DNA from: an uncultured Rhodopila sp.
Lineage (GTDB): Bacteria > Pseudomonadota > Alphaproteobacteria > Acetobacterales > Acetobacteraceae
Reading direction: 5' to 3'
NCBI GenBank assembly: GCA_903851415.1
Contig: CAINOE010000017.1
Location: forward strand, 17,137-81,136
DNA length: 64,000 nucleotides
The stretch's first letter is position 1. Every line of letters starts with the position of its first letter. The notes beneath the pieces are model-generated. The model was not told where the DNA came from. It saw only the letters and a program-made list of their open reading frames with translations, and searched no databases. Shown here in pieces: positions 9,061 to 21,270 of this stretch. The position numbers and the translations under genes are program-made.

Positions 9061-9102
9061 GCACAGTGGACCTGACCGCCGGCACAGTGGACGTGACCGC
9101 CC
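9061..9102. repeat. Two tandem 21-bp direct repeats
   Basis: GCACAGTGGACCTGACCGCC plus G (9061-9081) is followed at once by GCACAGTGGACGTGACCGCC plus C (9082-9102). The copies differ at two positions. They lie just beyond the 3' end of the GluRS-like gene. No function is apparent. Confidence 0.7.
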
Positions 9103-9112
9103 GCGAGCGACC

Positions 9113-10429
9113 CTATGCCACGGCCAAACCCAAACGGGCCGCCGTGCGGGCCCGGCCAATCAACGGCAGCAGCCCGCGCAGCTCGGGCCCGCTGTCCTCT
9201 CCGGTCAGAGCCAGCCGCAAAGCCGGCAGCAGCGCTTCGCCCGGCAACCCGGTGGCCCGTTCCAGCGCCGACATCCAGTCCGCCCACACCGTGCCATCCC
9301 AGGGCTCCGGCGGCAGCGTCGCCGCGGCGGCGATCAGCACCTCCCGGTCGCCCTCCATTATCGGCGGCACGATCGAGCCCGCGACGACGTCCCACCAGCC
9401 GCGCGCCTCCTTCAGCAAATCCAGATGCCCCCGCACCGCCAGCCAGAACGCCTCCGTCGCTCCCCCCGGCAGCCGATCGGCTACGGCGGCGAAATCGAGG
9501 TCAGCCAAAGCGCGGCGGTTGAGCCGGAGCAGCCGGGCCGCGTCGAACCTGCTGGCCGCCATTGACGACAACTCGAACGCCGCCGCCAGCCGATGGGCTT
9601 CGGGCGGATCGTCTGACGTGTCGCCGGCGAGGCAGGCCGCGATCGCCCGGGGCTCAAGCCCGTCGCCGCGCAGGCTGCGCAAGGACAGGCTGCCGAACGG
9701 ACGTCCGGCGGACGATGGGCTGTCCTCCAAAGCAGGCAAATGGGCAAACCGCACCGCGTGCGATCGACCGCCCATCACCTCGAACAACTCGATCCGCACC
9801 GCCGTGTTGCCGGGGCTGTCCTCGCCGCGGATAACGTGCGTCGTGCGGAAATCGATGTCGTCCACCACGCTGGCGATGATCGCCGACGGGCTGCCGTCGC
9901 CGCGCGCGACGATCGGGTCGGACGCCGAGGATAGCGCGGCCTTGCGCGGACCGAGGACCATGTCCTTCCATTCCAGCGTGCGGTCCGGCAGCCTGAAGCG
10001 CCAGTGCGGGCGCTTGCCGCCGGCTTCCGCATCGCGGCGCTGCCGGTCGGTCAGCCGCAGCATGGCGCGGTCATAGATCAGCGGCTGGCCGCGCTTGCGC
10101 CGGAACTCCTGCTTCGCCTTGAGCTCCGCTTCGGATTCGAAGCAGGGATACAGGAACCCGTCGCGCTTCAGGCGCTCGATCGCGTCCCGGTACAGCTCCA
10201 CCCGATCGGACTGACGGAAGCTGTGCTGCCAGCCGATGCCGAACCAGTGCAGATCCTGTTGGATCGCCTCGGCATGGGCGGGGCGCCAGCGTTCGGCGTC
10301 GAGATCGTCCAGCCGCAGCAGCATCTCGCCGCCGTGGCGGCGGGCGAACAGAGAGTTGGCCAGCGCCACGCGCGCGCCGCTGACCAGCAGATGGCCGGTG
10401 GGCGCGGGCGCGAACCGGACGCGGATCAT
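9113..10429 (-). CDS. gltX: Glutamyl-tRNA synthetase paralogue with degenerate KMSKR loop
   Basis: The 438-residue protein is a class I aminoacyl-tRNA synthetase of the GluRS family, which charges tRNA with glutamate. The first signature is FAPAPTGHLLVSGARVAL (residues 6-23), with the HIGH motif reduced to HLLV. GEMLLRLDDLDAERW follows near residue 35. Where the second signature (usually LSKR-GS-S) should be, the sequence reads SSAGRPFGSLSLRSL from residue 239, so the lysine that stabilises the transition state is missing. At 438 residues it is slightly short for a GluRS. Many alphaproteobacteria have two GluRS genes; this may be the second copy with altered activity, or a decaying one. Start ATG at 10429 overlaps the upstream gene by ATGA. 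Confidence 0.85.
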   Translation of the reverse strand: MIRVRFAPAPTGHLLVSGARVALANSLFARRHGGEMLLRLDDLDAERWRPAHAEAIQQDLHWFGIGWQHSFRQSDRVELYRDAIERLKRDGFLYPCFESEAELKAKQEFRRKRGQPLIYDRAMLRLTDRQRRDAEAGGKRPHWRFRLPDRTLEWKDMVLGPRKAALSSASDPIVARGDGSPSAIIASVVDDIDFRTTHVIRGEDSPGNTAVRIELFEVMGGRSHAVRFAHLPALEDSPSSAGRPFGSLSLRSLRGDGLEPRAIAACLAGDTSDDPPEAHRLAAAFELSSMAASRFDAARLLRLNRRALADLDFAAVADRLPGGATEAFWLAVRGHLDLLKEARGWWDVVAGSIVPPIMEGDREVLIAAAATLPPEPWDGTVWADWMSALERATGLPGEALLPALRLALTGEDSGPELRGLLPLIGRARTAARLGLAVA

Positions 10430-10797
10430 TCGTCGTCCTCCTCGAGGTCGAACGCATCGCGCCGAGGATCGAGCGACCGCCAGTCGCGTTCCTCGGCGCT
10501 GGCGGGCGTATCGACGAAGTCGCCGAGTTCGGTGGCACTCTTCCACGCGGCGTCGCCGGCGTCGATGACGACCGCGTCCTCGCCGAAGGCGAACCAGGCC
10601 TCCAGGACTTGCTTGGACGTTGCGCCCGGCACGCGGCAGCGTTCGACGGAGTCGCGGACGTAGCGGCGGGCGAATGCGTTTGCATGCATCAGCGTGTCGA
10701 AGCCGTCGATTTCTTCGCTGATATTGTCCTGAGCGCCGCCCGACAGGTCGAGAATACGGACCCGCCAGCCGCCATCAGGGGCAAAAAGGTCGCTCAT
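10426..10797 (-). CDS. Conserved small hypothetical protein
   Basis: This 123-residue protein is acidic, especially at its C-terminus (AFDLEEDDE), and has no signal peptide or membrane segment. It contains FDTLMHANAFARRYVRDSVERCR in its middle, a likely helix. I do not recognise the family. It precedes the GluRS-like gene and is coupled to it by the ATGA overlap at 10426-10429, so both are made from one transcript. A role linked to translation cannot be claimed from position alone. Confidence 0.72.
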   Translation of the reverse strand: MSDLFAPDGGWRVRILDLSGGAQDNISEEIDGFDTLMHANAFARRYVRDSVERCRVPGATSKQVLEAWFAFGEDAVVIDAGDAAWKSATELGDFVDTPASAEERDWRSLDPRRDAFDLEEDDE

Positions 10798-11483
10798 CGC
10801 GTCGGCCGCTGAGCGGAGTTCAGAGGTTTCATCAGGATGAAACTACGGTTGCCGCCACGGCAAATCAACCGTCGGGGAGTTTATGCGGGACGGCCCGGCC
10901 CTGATGCCTGCGGCGGCGACCGCGACATCCGCTTAATCGATCCAGGGGGCTTTGCGTGCCGTAACAGACGAGTCCGCGTGTCGGGGTCAGCCTGGTGTTG
11001 ACCACCGCGCTTAGCACAGAGCTAACGAATGAGGGCCACATAGGACACGGAGAAGGTGGACACGGCGCTGCGCCTTAGGCGCCAAGATAAGGGCTGACGG
11101 CGCGGATATCGCCCCCGTGTCATGGCCGGACGAAATCCGACCCCTATCACAATGGGACGGGCCGCCGTCTCCCGGGCTATTTTAGAGCGTGTTCAGGCTG
11201 ACTGGAAAGGCGGCGGACGCTGCCACACCGTCATGGCCCGGCTTGTCCGGGCCACCTATGCCAGCACCCTGCCGCGATAGGTGGCCCGGACAAGCCGGGC
11301 CATGACGAATACGGTCATCGCCACGATTCCAGTCAGCCTGAAAATGCTCTGGCGCGCATGGGGCGCTGCGCCTGTTGTTCCGCAACGCTTCTCTGTGTCC
11401 TCTGCGTCCCTCAGTCCACTTTTCTCTGTGTTAATCAGCGAGGCCCCGAAGCCCGACGCCCTGTCCGTGGAAGCACGCCGCTC
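10798..11483. other. 686-bp non-coding region with nested palindromes
   Basis: I see no convincing gene or tRNA here. The right half holds a nested palindromic element (separate entry, 11184-11350). Two further stretches look related in opposite orientation: GACACGGAGAAGGTGGACACGG near 11047 and a CTCTGTGTCCTCTGCGTCCC-type stretch near 11391-11435. Such 'CTCTGTGTCC' sequences recur between genes in several bacterial groups. The region separates two minus-strand operons, so the promoter for the GluRS pair should lie near its left edge. Confidence 0.6.
11184..11350. repeat. Nested palindromic element: outer 24-bp and inner 30-bp inverted repeats
   Basis: The inner arms (11230-11259 and 11277-11306) are a perfect 30-bp inverted repeat starting GTCATGGCCCGGCTTGTCCG and separated by the 17-base loop GCCAGCACCCTGCCGCG. 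The outer arms are AGAGCGTGTTCAGGCTGACT (11184 on) and its near complement ending at 11350. The same inner design, including the loop, occurs at 43768-43846. It has the look of a non-autonomous mobile palindrome (MITE or compound REP), but no target duplication is obvious. Confidence 0.82.
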
Positions 11484-14400
11484 CTAAGCCTCTCCCTCAA
11501 CCGCCGATCGGCCATGCAACGCCGACAGAATCGCCTGCGCCAACGGCGTGCGGCACAGCGTCTCGACGTCGATATCGAGCCGCCGCCGCCAGTTCGGACG
11601 CTCCCGGTCGGTGCCGGGCAGGTTGACCGCCTCCGCCTCGCCGGCCAGATCGTCCGCTTGCACCAATGTCAGCAGCGCCGGGGTGGCGGCGACGAACGCG
11701 TGGACGGCTTTGGCGACCGCTTCCGGCAACGGCTGGCGGATGTCGATATCCGCCTCCTCCAGCAATCCCTCGTCCTGGAGCTGAACCACCAGCGCGGACT
11801 TCTCCGCCCCGCGTTCCGCCCGGGCATGGTCCGCCGCGGCGCCGTCCGTCAACCCCAGTGCCTGCTTCTCGTCGATATCCGCCCCATTCCACCAGCCCAC
11901 CAGGGTCGGCAGGTCGTGCGTCGAGACGCAGGCGGCGGCCAGCGGACGCCACTCCGGCGGCGGACGGAGGCGGCCGTCGCGGCGCTGGAACCACAGCACG
12001 CTGTAGGACAGGATGTTATTCGCCGCCAGCGCGGCGGACATGCCCTCCGGCACGGTGCCCAGATCCTCTCCAACCACCAGGCAGCGCGCCCGCTGGCTTT
12101 GCAGCGCGACCTGGGCGAGCAGGTCGTCCAGCGGATAGGTCACGTACGCCCCGTCGATGGCGCCCGCGCCATCCGGGACGACAAACAGCCGCCGCAGGCC
12201 CATGACGTGGTCGATCCGCAGCGCTCCGGCGTGGCGCATGTTCGCCACCAGCAACTCATTGAAGCTGGCATAGCCGTCGCGCCGCATCGCCACCGGGTCC
12301 GGCGGCGGCAGGCACCAGACCTGGCCGGCGGCGGCAAACGGATCGGGGGGGGCTCCGACGGACACTCCGTGCATCAGCGTGTCCTGCGCCGACCAGGCTT
12401 CCGCCCCGTCCGGAGCGGCGCCGACGGCGAGGTCGCGGTAGAAGCCGATGGACAGCCCGTCGCGCCTGGCCGCGGCCGCGGCGGCGGCAAGCTGATCGTC
12501 GGCGAGCGTCTGGATGAAGGCGTGGAATGCTATGGCGCCGCCGTGCTGGGCGGCGAAAGCGGCAACGCCGGGATCCGTCGGATGACGCAGCTCCTCCGGC
12601 CACGCCTGCCAGTCGGAGGTTCCCAGCACGTCGGCGATCGTCTCAAAAGTGGCGAAACGCCGCAGGCCGTCCGGGATCGTGTCCAGCGCGGCGGGTGTGA
12701 AGGCAGCTCTGAGGACCGCCACCTTGCGCTGCCAGACCGCGGGATAATCGACGGGACCCGGCTGCGCCGGCAAACCCGCGCCGCCCTTGAAGCCGGAGAC
12801 GTCGATATAGATCGGGTCGATGAAGCGGCGGTCGGACGGGTGATACGGGCTGGCGCGGTCGCGGTTGTGAGGGAACAGGGCGTGCAGCGGGTTCAGGCCG
12901 ATGAGGGACGCGCCGTTCCGCGCCGCCTCGGCGGACAGCCGCCTGAGGGTGGTGAAGTCGCCGATGCCCTGGTCGCCGTTGGAGCGCAGCGAATACAGAT
13001 GCGCCGCGATGCCGAAGCGGCGCTCGCCGGCCAGCAGCGCGGGCGGCAGATAGCAGCCGTGCGGCGCGACCGTCAGGTGGCTGAAGCGCTCGGGGCGATC
13101 CTCATTCAGCAGGCGGTGGCGGCCGAGCGGCTGCGGCGGCAGCACGACAACGCCGTCAACGGCGGGGAAGCGCTCGCGGCTGCCGTCCTCGCGCAGCAGG
13201 GTGATCCAGGCGGGGCGGGGCGCGCCGAGCTTTATCTTGATGCCTTCGTCCGCGCGGCCGATGACCACGGGCGGCAGAGGCGCGTCCCGCTCGTGCAGCA
13301 GGCGGTTCAGGCTGTCGGCCAGATTGCTGCGCGTGTCGGCCGGCAGCCGCATCGCCGCCAGCAGGACGCGCTTGGTGTCCGCACCGACTTTGTGGAAGCC
13401 GCCGCCGACGTCCCACCAGATCGGATCGATCCCGGCCAGGTCCGCCAGGCGGTCGAGTTCGGCGTCGGGGACGGATTCGCCTGCGCTTGCATGATCGGAG
13501 GAGGCGCCCTCCTGGAACACCGTGACCGATCGACCGGGGAGCACCAGGCTGTCCGTCGCCTCGGTGCCGGCGCTGTCCATCACGCGGCGCCAGCGATGGC
13601 CGGGGCGCGTCGGGGGCAGCACGATGCCGGCCGCGGCGGCATCGGCGTGGAATACCAGCGCCGCGCGCACCCCGCCGGCGTACAAATCCGCGACCAGCGT
13701 GCGGTTGCCCTCGCGGCGCCAATCGGCCTCGGTGAGCGGATGTCCTTCCGGGCTGAACCAGGTCACGTCCGGCACTGCCGAGTCGTCGGTCGTCCGGCCG
13801 CGCAGTTCGCTTCCGCCGAACAGCGGCGCCAGCGTGTGCCGCAGCGCGATCAGCCCGGCGGTAAAGTCGATCAGGCTTTCGTCCGCCGCGGACCAATCCA
13901 TCCAGGAGCCGGCATTGTCCTGCGCATAGGCATTGTTGTTGCCATGCTGCGAGCGTCCGGCCTCGTCGCCCATCGACAGCATCGGCGTGCCGCGCGACAG
14001 CAGCAAGGTCGCCAGCAGCGCCCTGACATCGCTTGCGCGCTTCGCGCGGATGGCGGGATCGTCTGACGGTCCCTCCACGCCGTTGTTCCAGGACTGGTTG
14101 TCGTTCGAGCCGTCGCGGTTGTCCTCGCCGTTCGCAGCGTTGTGCTTCGAATTGTAGGCAACCAGATCGGCCAGGGTGAAGCCGTCATGCGCGGTGATGT
14201 AGTTGATGCTGCGCGTCACCGGCCGGTGACCCGAGCCGAATATATCGCCCGAGCCGGCGAACCGGGTGGTGAAATCGCCCAACTGCCCGGCATCGCCGCG
14301 CCAGAACCGGCGCACCGTATCGCGGTACTTATCGTTCCACTCGCCCCAGCGCGCTGGAAAAGCGCCGAGCTGGTAGCCGCCCGGGCCGATGTCCCACGGT

Positions 14401-15506
14401 TCGGCGATCATCGCGCAGCGCGACAGGACCGGGTCCTGGTCCACCGCGACGAGGAACGGCGCGTCACGGTCGAAGCCGGTTTCCCGCCGCCCGAGGGTCG
14501 CCGCGAGATCCAGCCGGAACCCGTCCAACCCGCCGTAAACCGCCCAGGCCCGCAGCGCATCCGTGCTCAGGCGCACCGCGATCGCGTGGTCCATCGCCAG
14601 GATGTTGCCGCAGCCGGCATCGTTGACATAGCCCGAACGGTCTTTCGCCAGACGGTAGTAGCCGGCGTTGTCGAGGCCGCGCATCGACAGGGTAGGACCC
14701 CACTCGTCGCTTTCTCCGGTGTGGTTCAGCACCACGTCCAGGATCACGCTGATGCCGGCTTCATGCAGCGCATCGACGGCGGCGCGGATTTCCGCCCAGC
14801 CTCCCGGCGCCAGCCTCGGGTCGGGCGCGAGGAACGCCATGGGGTTGTAGCCCCAGTAGTTGGTCAGGTTCAGCCGCGGCAGATGGCGCTCATCGATCCA
14901 GGCGGCGCTCGGCATCAGCTCGACGGTGGTGATGCCGAGGCGCGTCAGGTGGCGGATCGCCGCCGGGTGGCCGAGTCCGGCGAAGGTGCCGCGGAGCTCC
15001 GGCGGGATGTCCGGATGGGTCTTGGTGAAGCCGCGGACATGCAGCTCATAGATCACCTGACGGTCCCAGTCGAAGCCGGGGCGGTTGAGGACGGGCAGAG
15101 CGGGCGGCGTGCCGATGATCGCCTTCGGCATCAGCGCGGCGGTGTCCTCCGGCCGCGGCGCCTCGTGGTCGAACAGCTCGGCATGCAGCCTGAACGGGCG
15201 GTCGATCGCGGTCGCCCAGGGGTCGATCAGCAGCTTGGCGGGGTTGAAGCGGTGCCCGTTGGCGGGGTCGAACGGGCCATAGGCGCGCAGGCCGTACCGG
15301 GTGCCCGCCGCCACGCCCTGGATATGGCCGTGGAATACCGGACCGGTACGGGCGGGCAGCCGGATGCGGGCGGTTTCACGGTCCTCCGCGTCGAACAGGC
15401 AGAGCGCGACCGCATCGGCGTCGGGCGCATGCACCGCGGCGTTGACGCCGTCACCCGCGACGATGACCCCCGGGGTCTCCGGCGAACCGGCGCTGGCGGA
15501 CGTCAT
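11484..15506 (-). CDS. glgX-malQ: Fused glycogen debranching enzyme (GlgX) and 4-alpha-glucanotransferase (MalQ)
   Basis: One 1340-residue protein joins two enzymes usually encoded apart. Residues 1 to about 660 are GlgX, a GH13 enzyme that removes alpha-1,6 branches: a CBM48-like N-terminus (VNAAVHAPDADAVALCLFD), the nucleophile region DGFRLDLAATLG, the acid/base region IAEPWDIGPGGYQLG and YITAHDGFTLADL. Residues from about 676 on are MalQ of family GH77, which transfers glucan segments: ALRIDHVMGLRRLF carries the nucleophile, VVGEDLGTVPEGM the acid/base and STHDLPTLVGWW the third carboxylate. All catalytic residues seem present. The start overlaps glgA by ATGA. Working with GlgP, it would break down phosphorylase limit dextrin in one polypeptide. 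Confidence 0.93.
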   Translation of the reverse strand: MTSASAGSPETPGVIVAGDGVNAAVHAPDADAVALCLFDAEDRETARIRLPARTGPVFHGHIQGVAAGTRYGLRAYGPFDPANGHRFNPAKLLIDPWATAIDRPFRLHAELFDHEAPRPEDTAALMPKAIIGTPPALPVLNRPGFDWDRQVIYELHVRGFTKTHPDIPPELRGTFAGLGHPAAIRHLTRLGITTVELMPSAAWIDERHLPRLNLTNYWGYNPMAFLAPDPRLAPGGWAEIRAAVDALHEAGISVILDVVLNHTGESDEWGPTLSMRGLDNAGYYRLAKDRSGYVNDAGCGNILAMDHAIAVRLSTDALRAWAVYGGLDGFRLDLAATLGRRETGFDRDAPFLVAVDQDPVLSRCAMIAEPWDIGPGGYQLGAFPARWGEWNDKYRDTVRRFWRGDAGQLGDFTTRFAGSGDIFGSGHRPVTRSINYITAHDGFTLADLVAYNSKHNAANGEDNRDGSNDNQSWNNGVEGPSDDPAIRAKRASDVRALLATLLLSRGTPMLSMGDEAGRSQHGNNNAYAQDNAGSWMDWSAADESLIDFTAGLIALRHTLAPLFGGSELRGRTTDDSAVPDVTWFSPEGHPLTEADWRREGNRTLVADLYAGGVRAALVFHADAAAAGIVLPPTRPGHRWRRVMDSAGTEATDSLVLPGRSVTVFQEGASSDHASAGESVPDAELDRLADLAGIDPIWWDVGGGFHKVGADTKRVLLAAMRLPADTRSNLADSLNRLLHERDAPLPPVVIGRADEGIKIKLGAPRPAWITLLREDGSRERFPAVDGVVVLPPQPLGRHRLLNEDRPERFSHLTVAPHGCYLPPALLAGERRFGIAAHLYSLRSNGDQGIGDFTTLRRLSAEAARNGASLIGLNPLHALFPHNRDRASPYHPSDRRFIDPIYIDVSGFKGGAGLPAQPGPVDYPAVWQRKVAVLRAAFTPAALDTIPDGLRRFATFETIADVLGTSDWQAWPEELRHPTDPGVAAFAAQHGGAIAFHAFIQTLADDQLAAAAAAARRDGLSIGFYRDLAVGAAPDGAEAWSAQDTLMHGVSVGAPPDPFAAAGQVWCLPPPDPVAMRRDGYASFNELLVANMRHAGALRIDHVMGLRRLFVVPDGAGAIDGAYVTYPLDDLLAQVALQSQRARCLVVGEDLGTVPEGMSAALAANNILSYSVLWFQRRDGRLRPPPEWRPLAAACVSTHDLPTLVGWWNGADIDEKQALGLTDGAAADHARAERGAEKSALVVQLQDEGLLEEADIDIRQPLPEAVAKAVHAFVAATPALLTLVQADDLAGEAEAVNLPGTDRERPNWRRRLDIDVETLCRTPLAQAILSALHGRSAVEGEA

Positions 15507-16951
15507 GTCCGTTCAGCCAGGATGGCGTTGTAGAGCGCGGCGTAATGGGTGGCGGGATTGCGCCAGGACACGTCGGCGGCCATCGCGTTGCGCTGCATCC
15601 GCTGCCACACCGGCTGGTTCCGCCACAGGGTGGTCAGGCGGCGCAGCGCGTCCTCCAGCCCCTCCGGCGTTGCCGGGGAGAACTGGATGCCGGTGGCCAC
15701 GCCCGCGGTCAGCGCCGCCTCGTTGGCGTCGATCACGGTATCGGCCAGGCCGCCGACGCGCGACACCACCGGGATGCTGCCGTAGCGCAGCGCGCTGAGC
15801 TGGGTGAGGCCGCACGGCTCGAAGCGCGAGGGCACGAGCAACGCGTCGCTGCCGGCCTGGATCAGGTGGGCGACCTGTTCGTTGTAGCCGATGACGCAGC
15901 CGATGGAGCCGGGATTGCGCGCCGCCGCCTCGATAAAGGAAAACTCCAGCTCCCGCTCGCCCGATCCCAGCAGGGCGATCTGCACGCCGTCCCGGATCAG
16001 GGCGGGGAGATGCTCGAGCAGCATGTCCAGCCCTTTCTGCTCGGTCAGGCGGCTGACCACGCCGATGACCAGGGCGGCCGGGGATTCTTTCAGGCCGAGC
16101 CGCTGCTGCAGGGCGGTCTTGTTGCCGGCGCGCTGGGCGATCCGCGCGCGCGAGAACTTGTGCGGGATCAGCTCGTCGGTCGCCGGGTTCCAGACCGCTT
16201 CGTCGATGCCATTCAGGATGCCGGTGAGGCTGCCGGCGCGGGACTGGATCACGCCTTCCAACCCCATGCCGTACTCCTCCGTCGCGATTTCCCGCGCATA
16301 AGTCGGCGACACCGTCGTCAGCGCATCGGCGAAGCACAGACCGCCTTTGAGGTAGCTGACGTCGTGGTGGTACTCCAGGCCGTCGAAACCGAACGCCGAA
16401 CCGGGCAGGCCGAGGCGGGGAAACAACGAGGCGGCGAAACGGCCCTGGAACGCCAGGTTGTGGATGGTCAGGACGGTGCCGGGGCGCGGGCCGTTGTGGT
16501 AGTTCAGGTAGACCGGCGCCATCGCGGCCTGCCAGTCATGCGCGTGGACGATGTCGAAGCTCAGGCCGGGAATGAGCCCGTTGCCGATGGCAGCACCGGC
16601 GGCGCCCAGAGCGGCGAAGCGGATGCCGTTGTCATGCCACTCCCGCCCGTCGGGACCGTTGTAAGGATTGCCCGGCCGGGCGAACAGATGCGGGGCGTCG
16701 AGCACCAGCAGATCGAGCGAGGCGGCGTTTCCCCGGATGATATAGGCGTGGCCGCCGAACATGTCGGGGAAATGCCAGACTTCTCCGGCGCTTTTGAGGC
16801 CCTGCAGGACGGCCGGGTAGCCGGGCACCAGGGTGGTGGTCTCCACTCCGGCCGCGTTGAGCGCCAGCGGCAGCGCGCCGGCGACGTCGGCGAGGCCGCC
16901 GGTCTTGATCAGCGGATAGATTTCGGACGCGACGGCCAGAACGCGGCTCAT
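15503..16951 (-). CDS. glgA: Glycogen synthase (ADP-glucose type)
   Basis: The 482-residue protein is a GT5 glycogen synthase that extends alpha-1,4-glucan from ADP-glucose. SEIYPLIKTGGLADV (residues 9-23) holds the KxGGL ADP-glucose-binding motif, FDIVHAHDWQAA lies near residue 130, GVVSRLTEQKGLD near 295 and VPSRFEPCGLTQL near 375, where the family's C-terminal ExxxxG catalytic glutamate lies. Length is normal. The start ATG at 16951 gives the usual M-x-VL-VASE-YP beginning; a longer frame was rejected. The stop overlaps the glgX-malQ start. Between it and glgC is a 278-base gap with tandem repeats, so a separate promoter is possible. Confidence 0.95.
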   Translation of the reverse strand: MSRVLAVASEIYPLIKTGGLADVAGALPLALNAAGVETTTLVPGYPAVLQGLKSAGEVWHFPDMFGGHAYIIRGNAASLDLLVLDAPHLFARPGNPYNGPDGREWHDNGIRFAALGAAGAAIGNGLIPGLSFDIVHAHDWQAAMAPVYLNYHNGPRPGTVLTIHNLAFQGRFAASLFPRLGLPGSAFGFDGLEYHHDVSYLKGGLCFADALTTVSPTYAREIATEEYGMGLEGVIQSRAGSLTGILNGIDEAVWNPATDELIPHKFSRARIAQRAGNKTALQQRLGLKESPAALVIGVVSRLTEQKGLDMLLEHLPALIRDGVQIALLGSGERELEFSFIEAAARNPGSIGCVIGYNEQVAHLIQAGSDALLVPSRFEPCGLTQLSALRYGSIPVVSRVGGLADTVIDANEAALTAGVATGIQFSPATPEGLEDALRRLTTLWRNQPVWQRMQRNAMAADVSWRNPATHYAALYNAILAERT

Positions 16952-17046
16952 TTTATACGCCTGACGCAAAGGAGTGGTTGGGGCCCGGGCTTTGAGCACG
17001 TAGCCGGAGCGACGGCCGCTGACTTACCGTGCCATGGCCCGGCGAG

Positions 17047-17118
17047 GTGTTTGTGCCGTGGCCGGGCTTGGTGTTTGTGTCATGGCCGGGCTTGGTGTTT
17101 GTGCCGTGGCCGGGCTTG
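17047..17118. repeat. Three tandem 24-bp repeats
   Basis: Three head-to-tail copies of a 24-base unit, GTGTTTGTGCCGTGGCCGGG plus CTTG, occupy 17047-17070, 17071-17094 and 17095-17118. The second copy differs at two bases, where GCCGTG becomes GTCATG. A partial unit precedes them. The unit holds half of the CATGGCC-type palindrome seen elsewhere. It lies between glgC and glgA and could vary in copy number among strains. Confidence 0.88.
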
Positions 17119-17229
17119 GCACAATGTAACCGGCCCTGACGCCAGGCGGTAAGGCCTGCTCGCCCAAACGGCTCCGGGCGCACCCGTGGCTTTCCTGCAT
17201 CATGTCAGCCATCGGGTCCGGATCAGCCC

Positions 17230-18495
17230 TTAATTCGTCAGCCGATCGAGCATCGGCTGCGTGATCAGGCAGATGCCCCGCTCGGTCCGGCGGAAGCGCT
17301 TGGCGTCCTCCTCCGGGTCCTCGCCCACCACCAGGCCGGGCGGAATCCGCACGCCCTTTTCGACGATCACGTTGCGCAGCCTGGCACCCCGGCCGATATC
17401 GGCCTCCGGCAGCACCACCGCCTGCTCCACCCGCGCATACGAATGCACATGCACCCCGGTGAACAGCAGCGACTGGCGCAGGAACGACCCCGAGACGATG
17501 CAGCCGCCCGACACCAGCGACGAAATCGCCTCGCCCCGGCGGCCGATTTCCTCATGCACGAACTTCGCCGGCGGCGTGATCTCCGCATACGTCCAAATCG
17601 GCCAGTCGCGATCATACAGATCGAGCGCAGGGATGATCGCCGTCAGGTCGATATTGGCTTCCCAATACGCATCCAGCGTGCCGACATCGCGCCAGTAGGC
17701 TTCCCGCTCCGCGCCCGAGGTGACGCAGGAGTTGGTGAACCGGTGCGCGACGGCTTTGCCGTGCTTGACCAGGTACGGCAGGATGTCGTGGCCGAAATCG
17801 CGGCTGGAGCCGGATTCCGCCGCGTCGCGGTGCAACTGCTCGATCAGGAAGCTGGTCTTGAAGACGTAGATGCCCATGCTCGCCAGCGCGAGGTCCGGCT
17901 GGCCGGGAATCGACGGCGGATCTTTCGGCTTTTCCACAAAGGCGATGACCCGATCGGCCTGATCGACATGCATGACGCCAAAGCCGACCGCCTCCATGCG
18001 GGGCACTTCGATGCAGCCGACGGTGACGTCGGCTTCCTGCTCGACATGCTGCAGGAGCATGCCGGCGTAATCCATCTTGTAGACGTGGTCGCCGGCCAGG
18101 ATGACGATGTATTCAGGGTTGTAGCCCTCGATGATGTCGATGTTCTGGTACAGCGCGTCGGCCGTCCCGGCGTACCAGGTATCGCCGGAACGCTGCGACG
18201 CGGGCAGGATGTCGAAGCCCTCGTTCCGCTCCGGGCGGAAGAAGTTCCAGCCGCGCTGCAGATGCCGGATCAGGCTGTGCGCCTTGTACTGGGTGGCGAC
18301 ACCGATGCGGCGGATGCCGGAGTTCAAGGCGTTGGACAGGGCAAAATCGATGATGCGGGTCTTGCCGCCGAAATAGACGGCGGGTTTCGCGCGCGTGTCG
18401 GTCAGTTCCAACAGCCGCGAGCCCCGCCCGCCGGCGAGGACATAAGCCATCGCATCACGGACGATGGGCGCGTGTAATCCGGGACGCTGAACCAT
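17230..18495 (-). CDS. glgC: Glucose-1-phosphate adenylyltransferase
   Basis: The 421-residue protein makes ADP-glucose from glucose-1-phosphate and ATP, the committed step of bacterial glycogen synthesis. [20 protein letters not shown] (from residue 21) is the nucleotide-binding loop with the allosteric-site region following; [16 protein letters not shown] near residue 130 holds the catalytic Asp; FVEKPKDPP near 185 has the glucose-phosphate-binding lysine. The C-terminal third is a left-handed beta-helix ([20 protein letters not shown]). Length matches the family. It follows glgP with 90 bases between and precedes glgA. Regulation by metabolites such as fructose phosphates and AMP is expected from the family. 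Confidence 0.95.
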   Translation of the reverse strand: MVQRPGLHAPIVRDAMAYVLAGGRGSRLLELTDTRAKPAVYFGGKTRIIDFALSNALNSGIRRIGVATQYKAHSLIRHLQRGWNFFRPERNEGFDILPASQRSGDTWYAGTADALYQNIDIIEGYNPEYIVILAGDHVYKMDYAGMLLQHVEQEADVTVGCIEVPRMEAVGFGVMHVDQADRVIAFVEKPKDPPSIPGQPDLALASMGIYVFKTSFLIEQLHRDAAESGSSRDFGHDILPYLVKHGKAVAHRFTNSCVTSGAEREAYWRDVGTLDAYWEANIDLTAIIPALDLYDRDWPIWTYAEITPPAKFVHEEIGRRGEAISSLVSGGCIVSGSFLRQSLLFTGVHVHSYARVEQAVVLPEADIGRGARLRNVIVEKGVRIPPGLVVGEDPEEDAKRFRRTERGICLITQPMLDRLTN

Positions 18496-18585
18496 GAACG
18501 CTTTCTCCTGATCGGGTTGGTAGCTTGATAACGCCCAATCACAAGAACGTCACGGCCAGCCCCCATGCAAAGCCGTGTTACCATT

Positions 18586-21096
<2,511 letters not shown>

Positions 21097-21270
21097 TTTT
21101 CTTCACCTTTTTGCGATCCCTGTCCGCCTAACAAGAGCATGGTTGGACGCTCGGCTTCAACCGTTTGCGCGACATGACATCATGTTTCGGGCGGCCAGAG
21201 AGGGTTGTTCAAACATTTCCCACGGGGATGTGACGAATTTGCAGGCAATGCCCGGTTTCGTAGCACTTCA

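Noticed and set aside
6057..9395. 1112-codon open frame opposite the bacteriophytochrome gene
   Set aside because: Composition is Arg/Gln/His/Gly-rich with no domain, and it mirrors the codon pattern of the real phytochrome gene.
17047..17118. CRISPR-like array
   Set aside because: The 24-base units are directly adjacent with no unique spacers and no cas genes are present.
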